A stretch of DNA of 64,000 bases from Pseudomonadota bacterium (GCA_018241425.1 JAFEDU010000004.1:124001-188000), one strand, 5' to 3'; shown: positions 17,966 through 27,223, numbered from the stretch's first letter. Numbers and translations: made by a program. Notes: generated by a model from the sequence alone, not told the origin.

Positions 17966-19027
17966 CTACGACTCCTCGGTCTCCGCGGTGAGCGCGTTGC
18001 TGATGCGCCTCTCCAGGGCCGCCAGGCGCTCGTCGAAGCGCACCAGCAGTCCGCCGAGCACTTCCAGTACCTCGTGCAGCGGCGGGTCCGAATTGGGGTC
18101 CGCCGGCGCTGCGTCCCCGCGCCGACGCGGCTCGAACAGCTGTTCACGCCCGAAGTACTCGCGCGCGAACTGTGCGTTGTCCGCCGCAAAGTAGTCTTCA
18201 ATCCGGCTTACCGTGTCCGCCGACAGCAACTGGGTCGTGAGATCCGAGTTCTTGCGTCCGCGCTGCGCGGCGTTCTCGACCATGAGATCGGAAAACATCA
18301 TGCGCGGCTTGAGCTTGTTGAGCGCCAGCATCACCTTGATCTCGGTGAGGTCGAGGCTGACGTTAACACTCGACTCGGCAAACTTGAACGCACTGGCCTC
18401 GAGGCCGAAGGCTTCCAGGAAGAGCCCACAGACCCCATGCTCCACCGTGCGCGCATCGGCGTAGCTGCGGCACAGTATGTTCTCGGGAGAAGTGAACTTG
18501 GCCAGGCGCCGGTGCAGCTTGGTGTACTTGATATGCGCCATCTTCTCAAAAATGCGCCCCACGTACTCCTCGCAGGTCTCGGTGCAGGCGTGCCGCTTGA
18601 CCTGCTGGATGTAGCTGGAGGTCAGGAACTGCAGCTGCTCGCGTATCAGGTAGAAGAAACGCAGCGTGATGCCACGCTGCGCCAGCCACTGCGCGAACTG
18701 CTCGATCGACGCATCGTCGGCGAACACGAAGATCTCGCTCGACAGGAAGCCGACGTCGCAGTTGCTCGTGGCGATTCTTCGCTCCAGGGTCGCGAGCTGC
18801 TCTTCGCGGTCGGAGCGGAAGCTCGGACCCTTGGGCCGAAGGAAACTGCGTGCAAGATGCGCCCCGTTCCCCGAGGAGATCTTGCCGCGCGCGCCCAGAT
18901 CGAAGTCGCCGAGCTCGAAGTAGTCGAGGGACTGCTGCAGCAGCGACTTGCGGTTCTGCGCGCAGAACACCTGCAGCGCGGAGGACCCCGTCTTCGGTAT
19001 GCCGATATGCAGGACCAGTGACTTCAT
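17966..19027 (-). CDS. sulfotransferase-like protein
   Basis: The 353-residue protein begins MKSLVLHIGIPKTGSSALQVF; GIPKTGSSALQ is a PAPS-binding loop of the type found in carbohydrate sulfotransferases. The middle contains SNCDVGFLSSEIF and FFYLIREQLQFLTSSYIQQVKRHAC, compatible with the PB region. The C-terminal 40 residues (after RRRGDAAPADPNSDPP) form a predicted coiled coil (LHEVLEVLGGLLVRFDERLAALERRI), often an oligomerisation or partner-binding tail. Its ATG overlaps the stop of the upstream copper-oxidase gene as ATGA, so the two are translationally coupled. It is the last gene of the long minus-strand glycan operon. Confidence 0.82.
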   Translation of the reverse strand: MKSLVLHIGIPKTGSSALQVFCAQNRKSLLQQSLDYFELGDFDLGARGKISSGNGAHLARSFLRPKGPSFRSDREEQLATLERRIATSNCDVGFLSSEIFVFADDASIEQFAQWLAQRGITLRFFYLIREQLQFLTSSYIQQVKRHACTETCEEYVGRIFEKMAHIKYTKLHRRLAKFTSPENILCRSYADARTVEHGVCGLFLEAFGLEASAFKFAESSVNVSLDLTEIKVMLALNKLKPRMMFSDLMVENAAQRGRKNSDLTTQLLSADTVSRIEDYFAADNAQFAREYFGREQLFEPRRRGDAAPADPNSDPPLHEVLEVLGGLLVRFDERLAALERRISNALTAETEES

Positions 19028-21324
19028 GAACCGTTGCCGCCCACCTTGCTGCTCTGGGTGTTGCCGGGCGTAGCGATACTCACCTTGGCCCAGTTATAAC
19101 CGGTGCCAGCTGGGGTATAGACCACGTTGATCGTGCAGGTGCCCCCGGCAGGCAGGCTCGTTCCACAGTTATTGGTCTGCGAGAACTGCGCAGGCGCGGG
19201 GCCTCCAAGCGTTATGCTGGTGATTGGCAGGGCCGCGCTCCCCGCGTTGGTCACCGTTACTGGAAGCGGTGCGCTCGAAGTCCCAACCGTGGTGGCGGGG
19301 AAAGTAACGGTGGCCGGCGTGACCGTGAACGGCTCGCTGCCCGTGCCGATGACCGTCGCCGACTGGGTTGCTCCGGCGCCGACGACGTTGAGGGTCGCCT
19401 TGGCGGCGCCCGCCGCGACCGGCGTGTAGGAAACGCTGATCGTACAGGTCGCCCCGGCAGCGATGACACCCGTGCAGGTGTTCGTTTGCGCGTACGAGCC
19501 GGCTGCGGCACCAGCGAAGCTGATCCCGGCGATCTGCCCGGGGCCACCATTGTTCATCACCGTCACGGGCTGCGCGGCGGCCGTCGACCCCACCTGCGTT
19601 ACCGCAAAGGTCAGGGTCGCGGGGGAGACGGAGAAGCTCGCCGGCGGCGGTGCGTTAGCGCTGACCGGGAATATGCTTGCGATCGAGGGCACCCCGGCCG
19701 AATTGATGACGAACAGCATGTAGTAACCCGGCACCAGAACCGTGTTGTCGGCCGGCAGCGTGGTAACGAGGCTCTGCCCGGTCTGCGTAAAGGAGAGCTC
19801 GATGAAGCGCTGGTCGACATTGTTTGCATGCGTCGACGAGCCGGTACGGATGAGGGTCATCCGCGAAATGGTGTCGGCAGGGCCCACCGTCGCCGTCAGC
19901 GTCGCACCCGGGTCGTAGGAGGACTGGTCGGTGGAAACCAGGGTTGGGCGGGTTGCCGGTGTGCCGTCGGCGTTATAGAGGTATGGCGGGTAGTAGATCT
20001 CCGCGTTGAGGTTGGTGAGAGGTCCCGGTGCCCCACCGCCGCCGGTCAGAACGCTCGCGTCCGGCAGCAGCATGGCGTTGGAGTGATAGAGCCGCGGCTT
20101 CGTGGCGCTCGCGCCGGCCGTCCAGTGACCGGTCTTCGGATCCCAGATCTGCGCCTGGTAGTCGACGCCGGTGAGCTTGTTGGCGACCTGGGAACCTCCG
20201 GTCACGACCACGCGGCCGTCCGCCATCACGGTACCACTGGCCCAGAACCGCACCTGGTCGATGGGATCGGTCGCCGTCACCACCGGCGTGGAGGTGCTGT
20301 AGTCGACGACGACCACCTGCTGGTTACTGCGCACGGACAGGAGCTTCCCGGGCGCGAACGGAATCGTCGGAAGCGCGATGTTGCCGGTCGGTGCGGTCAC
20401 GGTCGAAGCCGTGATGCTGCCGCCGTTGGCGGTCGACAGGTAGAACATCCGGCCGTTGGTGCTGTTGAGCACGAAGATCTTGCCGCCGGGCGCCACGTGA
20501 ACGCGCGGGTACCACCAGTTGGCGCCGAAGGCGGGCGTGCTGGTAGCACCGGACAACTGCGTCCAGGTCCTCAGGGACGGGTTATAAACCTCCGGGGTCG
20601 GCACCGGGATGATGGGAGTGAGCGGGCCGACGTTCTGCCGGCCCCCGAAGACCGCCAGCGTGCCATCCGGCAGCCCGAGCAGCGTGGCATACCAGCGCGC
20701 ATACGCCATTGCCGTATTGGGGGCGATGGAATTCGAGGCGGGCGTGAAGATGGTGGTGGTGTTGTTCGCCGAATTCCGCGCCCCGTTTACGGTCAGGTCG
20801 CCACCGGAAGTCAGCACCTGCCCATTCAGCATCACGGACTGGGTGCCGCAGAAGATGTCGGTGCTGGTGGAATTGGGCAGGGTCAGGTGCGAACTCGCAT
20901 CCGTACCCAGCGTCGGATCCCAGACGTCATAGATCAGCATCGCACCCTGCTTGCCCGCGGCAGTAGTGCCGTAGCTCATGACCCGGCCATCCGGGAGGAG
21001 CACCACATGGATGGGGATCAACGGCCAGGTGACGGGCGCGCCGAACACGCCGCCGGTGCTGGCGGTGGAACCACCGGTCGGCGCGGTCATCGGCTTCACG
21101 CTGCTGCCCGAACTCAGCGCATTCTTGAGGGTCGACAGCAGCCCGGTGCCGGAACCCGTATCGACGGGCGCATTGGCGTCGGTCTCATCCGGAATTCCCG
21201 CAGTGTCGGCGGTCGGATCGGCCGTGGTCGCAGGATCGGCAGGTTGCGCCGAAGGCGACGCCAGCAGCACCGCCACTGCGAGCGGCACACCGAAGATAAG
21301 ACGCGCGAGCTTTATAGTTTTCAT
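19024..21324 (-). CDS. copper-radical (galactose oxidase type) oxidase, AA5-like
   Basis: A 766-residue secreted protein. A signal peptide (about 1-28) and a Thr/Ser/Pro-rich linker precede a kelch-type propeller (about 95-440), a DUF1929 domain (about 455-555), and two Ig-like HYDIN/choice-of-anchor-D repeats (about 560-760). By comparison with galactose oxidase the copper site is complete: Cys159 (DIFCG) and Tyr212 (RWYAT) for the thioether pair, Tyr413-His414 (RLYHS) and His499 (STHANNVDQR). The stacking Trp of fungal galactose oxidase is not obvious, so substrate may differ, as in GlxA/glyoxal oxidase types. Expected reaction: alcohol to aldehyde with O2 reduced to H2O2. ATG 21324 follows GAGGGG; the longer open frame upstream lies over the next gene. 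Confidence 0.88.
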   Translation of the reverse strand: MKTIKLARLIFGVPLAVAVLLASPSAQPADPATTADPTADTAGIPDETDANAPVDTGSGTGLLSTLKNALSSGSSVKPMTAPTGGSTASTGGVFGAPVTWPLIPIHVVLLPDGRVMSYGTTAAGKQGAMLIYDVWDPTLGTDASSHLTLPNSTSTDIFCGTQSVMLNGQVLTSGGDLTVNGARNSANNTTTIFTPASNSIAPNTAMAYARWYATLLGLPDGTLAVFGGRQNVGPLTPIIPVPTPEVYNPSLRTWTQLSGATSTPAFGANWWYPRVHVAPGGKIFVLNSTNGRMFYLSTANGGSITASTVTAPTGNIALPTIPFAPGKLLSVRSNQQVVVVDYSTSTPVVTATDPIDQVRFWASGTVMADGRVVVTGGSQVANKLTGVDYQAQIWDPKTGHWTAGASATKPRLYHSNAMLLPDASVLTGGGGAPGPLTNLNAEIYYPPYLYNADGTPATRPTLVSTDQSSYDPGATLTATVGPADTISRMTLIRTGSSTHANNVDQRFIELSFTQTGQSLVTTLPADNTVLVPGYYMLFVINSAGVPSIASIFPVSANAPPPASFSVSPATLTFAVTQVGSTAAAQPVTVMNNGGPGQIAGISFAGAAAGSYAQTNTCTGVIAAGATCTISVSYTPVAAGAAKATLNVVGAGATQSATVIGTGSEPFTVTPATVTFPATTVGTSSAPLPVTVTNAGSAALPITSITLGGPAPAQFSQTNNCGTSLPAGGTCTINVVYTPAGTGYNWAKVSIATPGNTQSSKVGGNGS

Positions 21325-21337
21325 AGTTGTGATCCCC

Positions 21338-22414
21338 TCAGATGTATCCAAATGCCCGCATGGCGGGCCCACAGATTCGGTCGAAGGCCTGAAGCTGTGC
21401 TTCAGACCAGCCTGTCTCGTTGCGATCGGCGACGCCAGCACCCGCGCCGGTCTGTTCGAGGCGGTCGGTGCGCAGCGAGTCACAGATCCGCGACGCAGCG
21501 TCCGGTACCCCGATGTAGTCGGCAATGACGCGTGCGACACGGTCCGGTGCGGCCAGCATGTCCTCCTGCTGCACCTCGACGAAGTGCGGCAGGAGCGTAC
21601 GAACGCGCAGCCATTCGTTCATGGCGGCCGCCCAGTCGCGGCAGTGTTCCTCGAATCCGCCGCCGAACTTCACCATCCGCGAGCGGATGTTGGCGATCGG
21701 GTTGCGCCGCTGGAAGATGAAGCGCGCGTCCGGGAAGCATTCCAGCAGGAACGGCGCCGCGGCAATCATCGGCACGCCCGGGGTCTTGTCGACAAACGAT
21801 GCCGACCCATGCATGTGGAAGTAAGCGGCGCGCGCGGCATCGATTGCAACGCGCCGGAAGTTCTCGCGCGCCATGTGGCGGACCAGCCCGTTTTCCGCAT
21901 CACGGTCGCCTGTCAATGCATCGGCGGCGCGGGAAAACAGCGGCGCGCCATGGCCTTCCCCAAGCCAGGGCAGGCTCAGTACCTTGGTGAGCGTCGCGCC
22001 CAGCTGGGAAGTGCCGGACCGCGGCGAGCCCATGAGGAAGAGCCGCAGAGTCGGCGTACGATCGAGCTTCAGCTGCTTGGCCTGCGGTAGCGGTCCCGGC
22101 TGGCCCACTGCGAATACCTGAATCGAGTTTATGTCGCTCGGGGCGACGGGGCTCTTGAACGTGAGCATGAAGGCGTGCGCATCCAGGCGACCTTCCTGCC
22201 GCGCCTTGTCCAGGTCCGGTCGTGACAGCTTCGCCGCGCCAAAGCCCAGCACCTCGTCCCTGACCGTCGCATAGACGAACGCAGGCTTGCCGGGGGCATG
22301 GACCTGCGCCCAGCCACTCACGAACTCGGCCGACAGAGTTTCCACGCGGCCGCGACCGGCCTGGGCCGGCGCGCCGGAGCTCATCGGTGCTGCTTCTGCG
22401 GTGCTTGCGTTCAT
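21338..22414 (-). CDS. sulfotransferase with N-terminal beta-rich accessory domain
   Basis: A 358-residue protein. Residues about 22-104 form a beta-rich domain with FVSGWAQVHAPGKPA and SRPDLDKAR, also recognisable in three neighbouring enzymes. The catalytic part has the PAPS loop LFLMGSPRSGTSQLG (about 126-138), FVDKTPGVPMIA and RFIFQRRNPIANIRSRM (PB region). No signal peptide. ATG 22414 lies one base after the stop of the upstream sulfotransferase (TGAGATG); an in-frame start at 22459 is possible but would overlap. It precedes the copper-oxidase gene by 13 bp in the same operon. Confidence 0.88.
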   Translation of the reverse strand: MNASTAEAAPMSSGAPAQAGRGRVETLSAEFVSGWAQVHAPGKPAFVYATVRDEVLGFGAAKLSRPDLDKARQEGRLDAHAFMLTFKSPVAPSDINSIQVFAVGQPGPLPQAKQLKLDRTPTLRLFLMGSPRSGTSQLGATLTKVLSLPWLGEGHGAPLFSRAADALTGDRDAENGLVRHMARENFRRVAIDAARAAYFHMHGSASFVDKTPGVPMIAAAPFLLECFPDARFIFQRRNPIANIRSRMVKFGGGFEEHCRDWAAAMNEWLRVRTLLPHFVEVQQEDMLAAPDRVARVIADYIGVPDAASRICDSLRTDRLEQTGAGAGVADRNETGWSEAQLQAFDRICGPAMRAFGYI

Positions 22415-22415
22415 C

Positions 22416-23540
22416 TCATGCACCGCTGCCGTAGTACTCGATGCCGTATCCATAGCCAAATGCCTGCATCACCAGATCACACACGCCTATCAGCCTCTGT
22501 CGCTCGGCGTCCGAAAGACCCAGCTCCTCGAGCGAATAGGTGGCGCCGAAGTTCTCGTCGGTCTGTTCCGGCCGAGCCTGGCTGAGGTAGCGCACGAACC
22601 GTGCCCCCGCGGACTGCGGAAGCTCGAGGAAGTCCGCCACCGAGGCGGCAACGCTCTGCGGATCCAGCACCAGCTGCCGGTGATCGATCTCCATGGCCGC
22701 CGCGCCCAGCCGCTCGCGTACCGCAAGCCACGCGGACATCACGGCCGCCCAGTCGGAGAAGTGGCTGTCGGTCGTATTCCCGGGGAACTTGCGCTTGCGT
22801 GACATCAGGTTCTCGATCACCCGGCGCTTCATGAAGATGAACCGAGCGTTGGGCCAGAGCTCGCGCATCAGCACCGAGGCGCGCACCATCTCCACGGTCG
22901 GGGTCTTGTCGAGCCAGCGCGGGCTCGGGAAGAGCTCACTTGCAAGCTGCACGAACGCGCGTCGGATCAGCTTCTGGAAGGCCGTGACGGGCACCTGCGC
23001 ACGCAGCGTATTCGCCTCGTCGGCGGCATTCTGGTAGTGGCGGTCGACCGCAGACAGCAGCGCATGCGCGAGCGGCATGAGGTGCCCCTCGCCCATTCCG
23101 AGGTAGCTGCCGGACTCGAGCAGCGCGAGGGTCATCGCGCTCGTCCCGGAGCGCGCCGGCCCCAGCACGAACACCGGGAACTGCGTGGCATCGCTCAGAG
23201 GCATGGACGGATCCGACGACAGGTCGGTAAGCGGCTCGCTGGCCGCAGCCACACGCTCGATCCGCACTACGTCCACCCCGGATATGGCATGGATTTCCAG
23301 TGCCGCAAGCTCGGCGGCCGAGAACCTCGCCTCGCTCACGTCGATGTCGAAGCCGTGGCAGCCGTCGCCGATGCCCGCGGCGAGCAGGTCGCTGCGCGAG
23401 ATGTCTGCGATCGCCGAGGCATAGAACTCATCGCCTATGCGCACGGCTACCTCGAGTCGCGACATCGGCGCATTCGAATCATAAGCCCAGCCCCTGACGT
23501 GATTTGTTCCGGCGAATTCCACGAAACCCGTTACGGCCAT
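22416..23540 (-). CDS. sulfotransferase with N-terminal beta-rich accessory domain
   Basis: A 374-residue paralogue of the next gene. Residues 3-90 hold the accessory domain (HVRGWAYDSNAPMSRLEVAVRI, then ISRSDLLAAGIGDGCHGFDI). The PAPS loop is VFVLGPARSGTSAM (about 123-136), followed by WLDKTPTVEMVR and RFIFMKRRVIENLMSRKRKFPG. GAGGGG precedes ATG 23540; the open frame extends to 23630 into the upstream gene. It follows the GT4 gene by 40 bp and precedes the second accessory-domain sulfotransferase by one base. The two may act on different positions of the same glycan. Confidence 0.88.
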   Translation of the reverse strand: MAVTGFVEFAGTNHVRGWAYDSNAPMSRLEVAVRIGDEFYASAIADISRSDLLAAGIGDGCHGFDIDVSEARFSAAELAALEIHAISGVDVVRIERVAAASEPLTDLSSDPSMPLSDATQFPVFVLGPARSGTSAMTLALLESGSYLGMGEGHLMPLAHALLSAVDRHYQNAADEANTLRAQVPVTAFQKLIRRAFVQLASELFPSPRWLDKTPTVEMVRASVLMRELWPNARFIFMKRRVIENLMSRKRKFPGNTTDSHFSDWAAVMSAWLAVRERLGAAAMEIDHRQLVLDPQSVAASVADFLELPQSAGARFVRYLSQARPEQTDENFGATYSLEELGLSDAERQRLIGVCDLVMQAFGYGYGIEYYGSGA

Positions 23541-23580
23541 CGATCCCCTCGAGCGCTCTGCAGCCGGCACCGCCCTGCAC

Positions 23581-24858
23581 TCAGGCGGCGTCCTCCGCCG
23601 CAGGCCGCGTATACACGGACAGATACCCATCAGCCATCACCCCGGCCGATGCCGGAGGCGTGATGCCATCGACCAGGCGCTGCCATAGCCCGTCCTCGCT
23701 GCAGGCGCGCTGGATGGCCTGCGCGAGAGAGCCGGGGTCGGCGACTTCGAACAGCAAACCGTCCTTCTCGTGCGTGATGCGTTCCCCCGGACCACCGACG
23801 TTCGATGCGATCACGGGCCGCTTGAACATCCAGGCTTCCGATATCACCAGCCCGAAGATTTCCCACCACACGGACGGCACGATGCACCAGTCGACACGCG
23901 CCATGCGCTGCGGCAACTGCTGCACGGAATAGGAGCCGTTGAACACGACGTTGCGTTCGCTGACCGGGAGGTCGTTTTCCTCGGCGATGAAGGACTCGAA
24001 CTCCTTGCGACGCTCTTCGGATGCGTACTGCAGGTTGTCGCCGTTGATCTCGATGACGAAGTCGGTGAAGCCCTCCGCGCGCAGGCGCTCGACCGCCTGG
24101 AGGATCACCCATACACCCTTGTTGTCCACCAGCTGACCGAAGAAGCCGAAGCGGTTGCGCTTGGCGCGCACGACGCTGGCGATGCGGCCGCCGCTGTAGT
24201 CCGGTTGTCCGTTCGTGACGTGCACGATCTTCGCCGGATCGAGGCCCCAGGACGAATAGCGCTCGATCATGAAGCGGCTCGGCACCGTGAACACGTCCAC
24301 GGCCGAGAGGTGGCGCTTGAACCACATGTCCCGCGTGAAGAAGTGCTCCGGCTGCCGCTCCGGGAAGCACTGGTGGCAGCGAACCGGCGAGGCCTTGGTG
24401 CACAGCGTGCGGTCGGACTTCCTGAGCATGTGCCCGGAGGCATCGCAGATCGCCATGAACTCGTGGAAGGTCAGCACCAGGCGCACGTTCGGCAGCACGC
24501 GCCGCGTGAGGGTGAGGAGGTCGATGCCAAGCAAGTGGAAGTGGTGGAAGTGCACCACGTCCGGTCGGATGAGCTCGAGGAACTCCGCGAACGAGCGCGT
24601 CAGCTCGACGCTTGCGCCCTTGTGCCATACGTAGTCGTATTCGCGGCTGAGGTAGATGAACTCCCCCTCGCGACCGTCAAATCCGGTGATCTGCGCGCCA
24701 CTCTTATATAAGGAGCGCAGCGAAGGATCGACCGCCGCCAGCAGCGTCGGCTCAATCCCGGGGCGATTCTTAAGTTCCGTGAATAACTCGTAACAGACTT
24801 GCTGTGCGCCCCCGCGTATGAGCTCAGGGTGGTACAGGCTGACGAGGAGTACTTTCAT
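23581..24858 (-). CDS. GT4-family glycosyltransferase
   Basis: A 425-residue GT-B enzyme. The N-terminal Rossmann half opens MKVLLVSLYHPELIRGGAQQV, with VVHFHHFHLLG and LTFHEFMAICDASGHM; a four-Cys patch (CTK...CHQC) lies near residue 150. The C-terminal half has RFGFFGQLVDNKGVWVILQAVERL and the nucleotide-sugar motif PSVWWEIFGLVISEAWMFKRPVIASNVGGPGE, where EIFGLVISEA is the E-x7-E region. It transfers a sugar, donor unknown, from a nucleotide-sugar. Its ATG shares a base with the TGA of the upstream GT2 gene (TGATG). Confidence 0.92.
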   Translation of the reverse strand: MKVLLVSLYHPELIRGGAQQVCYELFTELKNRPGIEPTLLAAVDPSLRSLYKSGAQITGFDGREGEFIYLSREYDYVWHKGASVELTRSFAEFLELIRPDVVHFHHFHLLGIDLLTLTRRVLPNVRLVLTFHEFMAICDASGHMLRKSDRTLCTKASPVRCHQCFPERQPEHFFTRDMWFKRHLSAVDVFTVPSRFMIERYSSWGLDPAKIVHVTNGQPDYSGGRIASVVRAKRNRFGFFGQLVDNKGVWVILQAVERLRAEGFTDFVIEINGDNLQYASEERRKEFESFIAEENDLPVSERNVVFNGSYSVQQLPQRMARVDWCIVPSVWWEIFGLVISEAWMFKRPVIASNVGGPGERITHEKDGLLFEVADPGSLAQAIQRACSEDGLWQRLVDGITPPASAGVMADGYLSVYTRPAAEDAA

Positions 24859-26804
24859 CAGCGCCCCCGCCGAACCGTGCGCGGCGCCGGTGTTTCCGCA
24901 TCGTTCAGCTGCAGCAGCGGATGAGTCGGCTCCGGCCCGAGCAGGCCGCTTTCGAGCATGCCGGACCAGCGGGTGGAGAACAGCCAGCGGTTAACGGTCG
25001 AACCGCCCTCATGGTGGGGACGCCGGGTGGAGCCCTTGCCCTCGAGGTGCCACAACCGGATGTCGTGCATCCAGGGAGCCGTGCCGCGCGCGAGGCTCTT
25101 CAGGCACAGGTCTGCGTCCTCGTAGTGGCCGAAGACGAAATCCTCGGTGAAGCCACCCAGCTGCTGGTACCAGTCACGCTCTACGGAGATGAAGGCGCCA
25201 GTGACGGCCGGAACCGGGCGTGACTGGTTGTACTTGAGGAACGTTGAGGGCGCGCCCTTTCCGTAATGCTCGGTGCGGCACATCCGCGCCGGCATGGGCA
25301 GGCCACCTGCGAGCGACAGGCCTACGTCGAACTCGAAGTACATGCCGCCGTGCATCAGCGACCCGTCGTCGTAGTAGAGGGGCACGCCAAACAGACGGGT
25401 CCGATCCTGCGGGGCTGAATCCAGCAGTTCGGTGTGCTTGCGCGCCCAGTCCTGGTCGCGCGGAAACACGTCGGGATTCACGATCATGATGCGGTCGGTG
25501 CGTGCTTCCATCGCCGCGATGTTGTTGGCCGCGCCAAAGCCCGCGTTTCCCGGCAGGATCACCAGGGTGATGGCAATCCCATAGAGATAAACCGCCCGCT
25601 TGGCTTCCCGCAGCAGCGCCTCGGCCATCTCCGGGCTGTTGGAGACGTAGACGAACTCGTAGTCGTCGATACCCGGCAGTCCCGCGTACAGGCAGTGCTG
25701 CAGGAAGAAGTACTCCGGTTTCCCGTATAGACACACGACGATCGAGCCGCGACGGGCGCGCTGCTGGGGGCCGAAGCGCTCCACGTAGGGCGCGGCGACG
25801 ATCCGGCGCGTGATCGCGAGGTTGAAACGTACCAGCGTCTCGCCGAGGCCGCGGCTGAGACTCTGCAGCCCCTCGATGGTCGCGTTGCCGAAGTAGCTCG
25901 CGCTTGCCAGCTGCGCCAGCATGGTATCGCGCAGTTCCACATCTTCGACCTGCATCGGCGCGACCTGCTGCGCGGTAGAGAACCCCCCGGCCTGCCACAA
26001 CTCCACCTGAACGGGACCTGAGGTCTCGCCGCCGCGATCGAAGTGTACGAAGCAGATGAAGCCAAAGGCATGCTGCCGGTGGCTGCCGAGCGCCTTCTCC
26101 ACGTCGGCACGACGCACGCGCACCATGTGAGAGGCGTCGATGACGACCCGCCAGTCAGGTCCGATGACACGGATGCAGGTGAGCGCGTGCGAAGAGTCGT
26201 CGATCCATCCGATGAGCATCAACCCGGCCCGCGGAGTGACGATCAGTGCCTCGAGCGAGCAGTGCGCTTCCTTCGGGAAGACGTCCATGCGGCCGCTGTC
26301 GCTCGGCGACAGCAGCATGGTGTTGCGGGCCTCGCGCGGCGTGTCCGGCAGCGCGCGACCCTCGGCCTTGCCGTGCCAGAAGTAGTGCGCGTAGCCGGAC
26401 TCGATCTGTCCCTGCTCCACCGCCCGGCGCACATCCGGGTTGAGGCGCAGGTACCCAGCCTCGTCGAAGACATCGGCTCCCAAAAGGTCATCGACAGACG
26501 GCGCAGTGGGCGCATTCTCGACCGCAGGCAGGGTAGCGCCGGCCTCGAGCTGGCTCTGTTCGTGGGAATACCCGGTGGCCTCGGGAGCCGCCGCCTCTGC
26601 GAACGAGGTGCTCTCCCCTACCTGCTCGAGCACGACCTCAACCTCTTCCACCACGTACGCAACCTCGGCAGGGGCCTCGGCTGCCGGTGCCGCCACGCGC
26701 GTCTCGGCATTCCCATTGGCGCGCGCCGCCGGTGCCCGCCGCCGGGCGCCGCGCTGGCCGCCCGCACCTGACTGTCGTGTCCGCCGTCCGGTCGCCTGGT
26801 CCAT
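24858..26804 (-). CDS. GT2-like glycosyltransferase with accessory modules
   Basis: A 648-residue multidomain protein. Residues 1-110 are low-complexity (Arg/Ala then Glu/Val-rich). Residues 112-153 form a YLxxxPDV module (FDEAGYLRLNPDVRRAVEQG, ending EGRALP) like the two in the next gene upstream. Residues about 184-280 form the GW accessory domain (LMLIGWIDDSSHALTCIRV, then RRADVEKALG and HAFGFICFV). The GT-A domain (about 345-605) has SIVVCLYGKPEY, NAGFGAANN, the metal site NPDVFPRD and FGHYEDADLCLKSL. The glycosyl donor is unknown. It begins 14 bp after the 134-aa gene and overlaps the GT4 gene by one base. Confidence 0.87.
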   Translation of the reverse strand: MDQATGRRTRQSGAGGQRGARRRAPAARANGNAETRVAAPAAEAPAEVAYVVEEVEVVLEQVGESTSFAEAAAPEATGYSHEQSQLEAGATLPAVENAPTAPSVDDLLGADVFDEAGYLRLNPDVRRAVEQGQIESGYAHYFWHGKAEGRALPDTPREARNTMLLSPSDSGRMDVFPKEAHCSLEALIVTPRAGLMLIGWIDDSSHALTCIRVIGPDWRVVIDASHMVRVRRADVEKALGSHRQHAFGFICFVHFDRGGETSGPVQVELWQAGGFSTAQQVAPMQVEDVELRDTMLAQLASASYFGNATIEGLQSLSRGLGETLVRFNLAITRRIVAAPYVERFGPQQRARRGSIVVCLYGKPEYFFLQHCLYAGLPGIDDYEFVYVSNSPEMAEALLREAKRAVYLYGIAITLVILPGNAGFGAANNIAAMEARTDRIMIVNPDVFPRDQDWARKHTELLDSAPQDRTRLFGVPLYYDDGSLMHGGMYFEFDVGLSLAGGLPMPARMCRTEHYGKGAPSTFLKYNQSRPVPAVTGAFISVERDWYQQLGGFTEDFVFGHYEDADLCLKSLARGTAPWMHDIRLWHLEGKGSTRRPHHEGGSTVNRWLFSTRWSGMLESGLLGPEPTHPLLQLNDAETPAPRTVRRGR

Positions 26805-26818
26805 GCGCTAGCGCTTCC

Positions 26819-27223
26819 TCAGAACTGGAAATTCGGGAACGGCAGACGGCCTTCGCGAAAGCCGGCTGCATCAAAGTGCGCCTGTGCGCTCTTGTAGATC
26901 CCCGCACGAATTGCTTCCGCGATGTCCGGGTAAGCCTCGAGGTACCACTTCTCGTTTACCTGGATCGCCGACGGCATGCGATGTTCATAGAAGCCGTGTG
27001 CGACGTAGTGTTCGCGCCCCGACGCAATCACGCCGCGCTTCACGGCGTCCTTCACGTCCGGATATTTCGTGAGGTACCAGGCCTCGTCGAACTTAATCGA
27101 CGACAGTCGCTTTGACATGATGGAGACCAGGAAATTTTTCTCGATGCGGAAGTGCGTGTTGCTTTCCGGCATGAGCAGGCCCTGATTTTTCAGTGCCGCC
27201 ATGCTGCCAAACGGTTCAGCCAT
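26819..27223 (-). CDS. small protein with two YLxxxPDV modules
   Basis: A 134-residue protein made of a 40-residue N-terminus and two tandem modules of about 40 residues: 45-84 (FDEAWYLTKYPDVKDAVKRG, ending HRMP) and 89-128 (VNEKWYLEAYPDIAEAIRAG, ending GRLP). The pattern is [FV][DN]E..YL...PD[VI]..A[VI]..G...S...H[YF]...G..E.R.P. Similar modules occur in bacterial glycosyltransferases and RTX-type proteins; their function is not established to my knowledge. No signal peptide. It is the first gene of the minus-strand glycan operon, divergent from the RTX gene across 480 bp. A scaffold or acceptor-recognition role is possible but unproven. Confidence 0.82.
   Translation of the reverse strand: MAEPFGSMAALKNQGLLMPESNTHFRIEKNFLVSIMSKRLSSIKFDEAWYLTKYPDVKDAVKRGVIASGREHYVAHGFYEHRMPSAIQVNEKWYLEAYPDIAEAIRAGIYKSAQAHFDAAGFREGRLPFPNFQF

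Noticed and set aside
19486..21528. 680-codon plus-strand ORF
   Set aside because: Antisense shadow of the copper-radical oxidase gene, with Arg/Gly/His-biased sequence and no domain.
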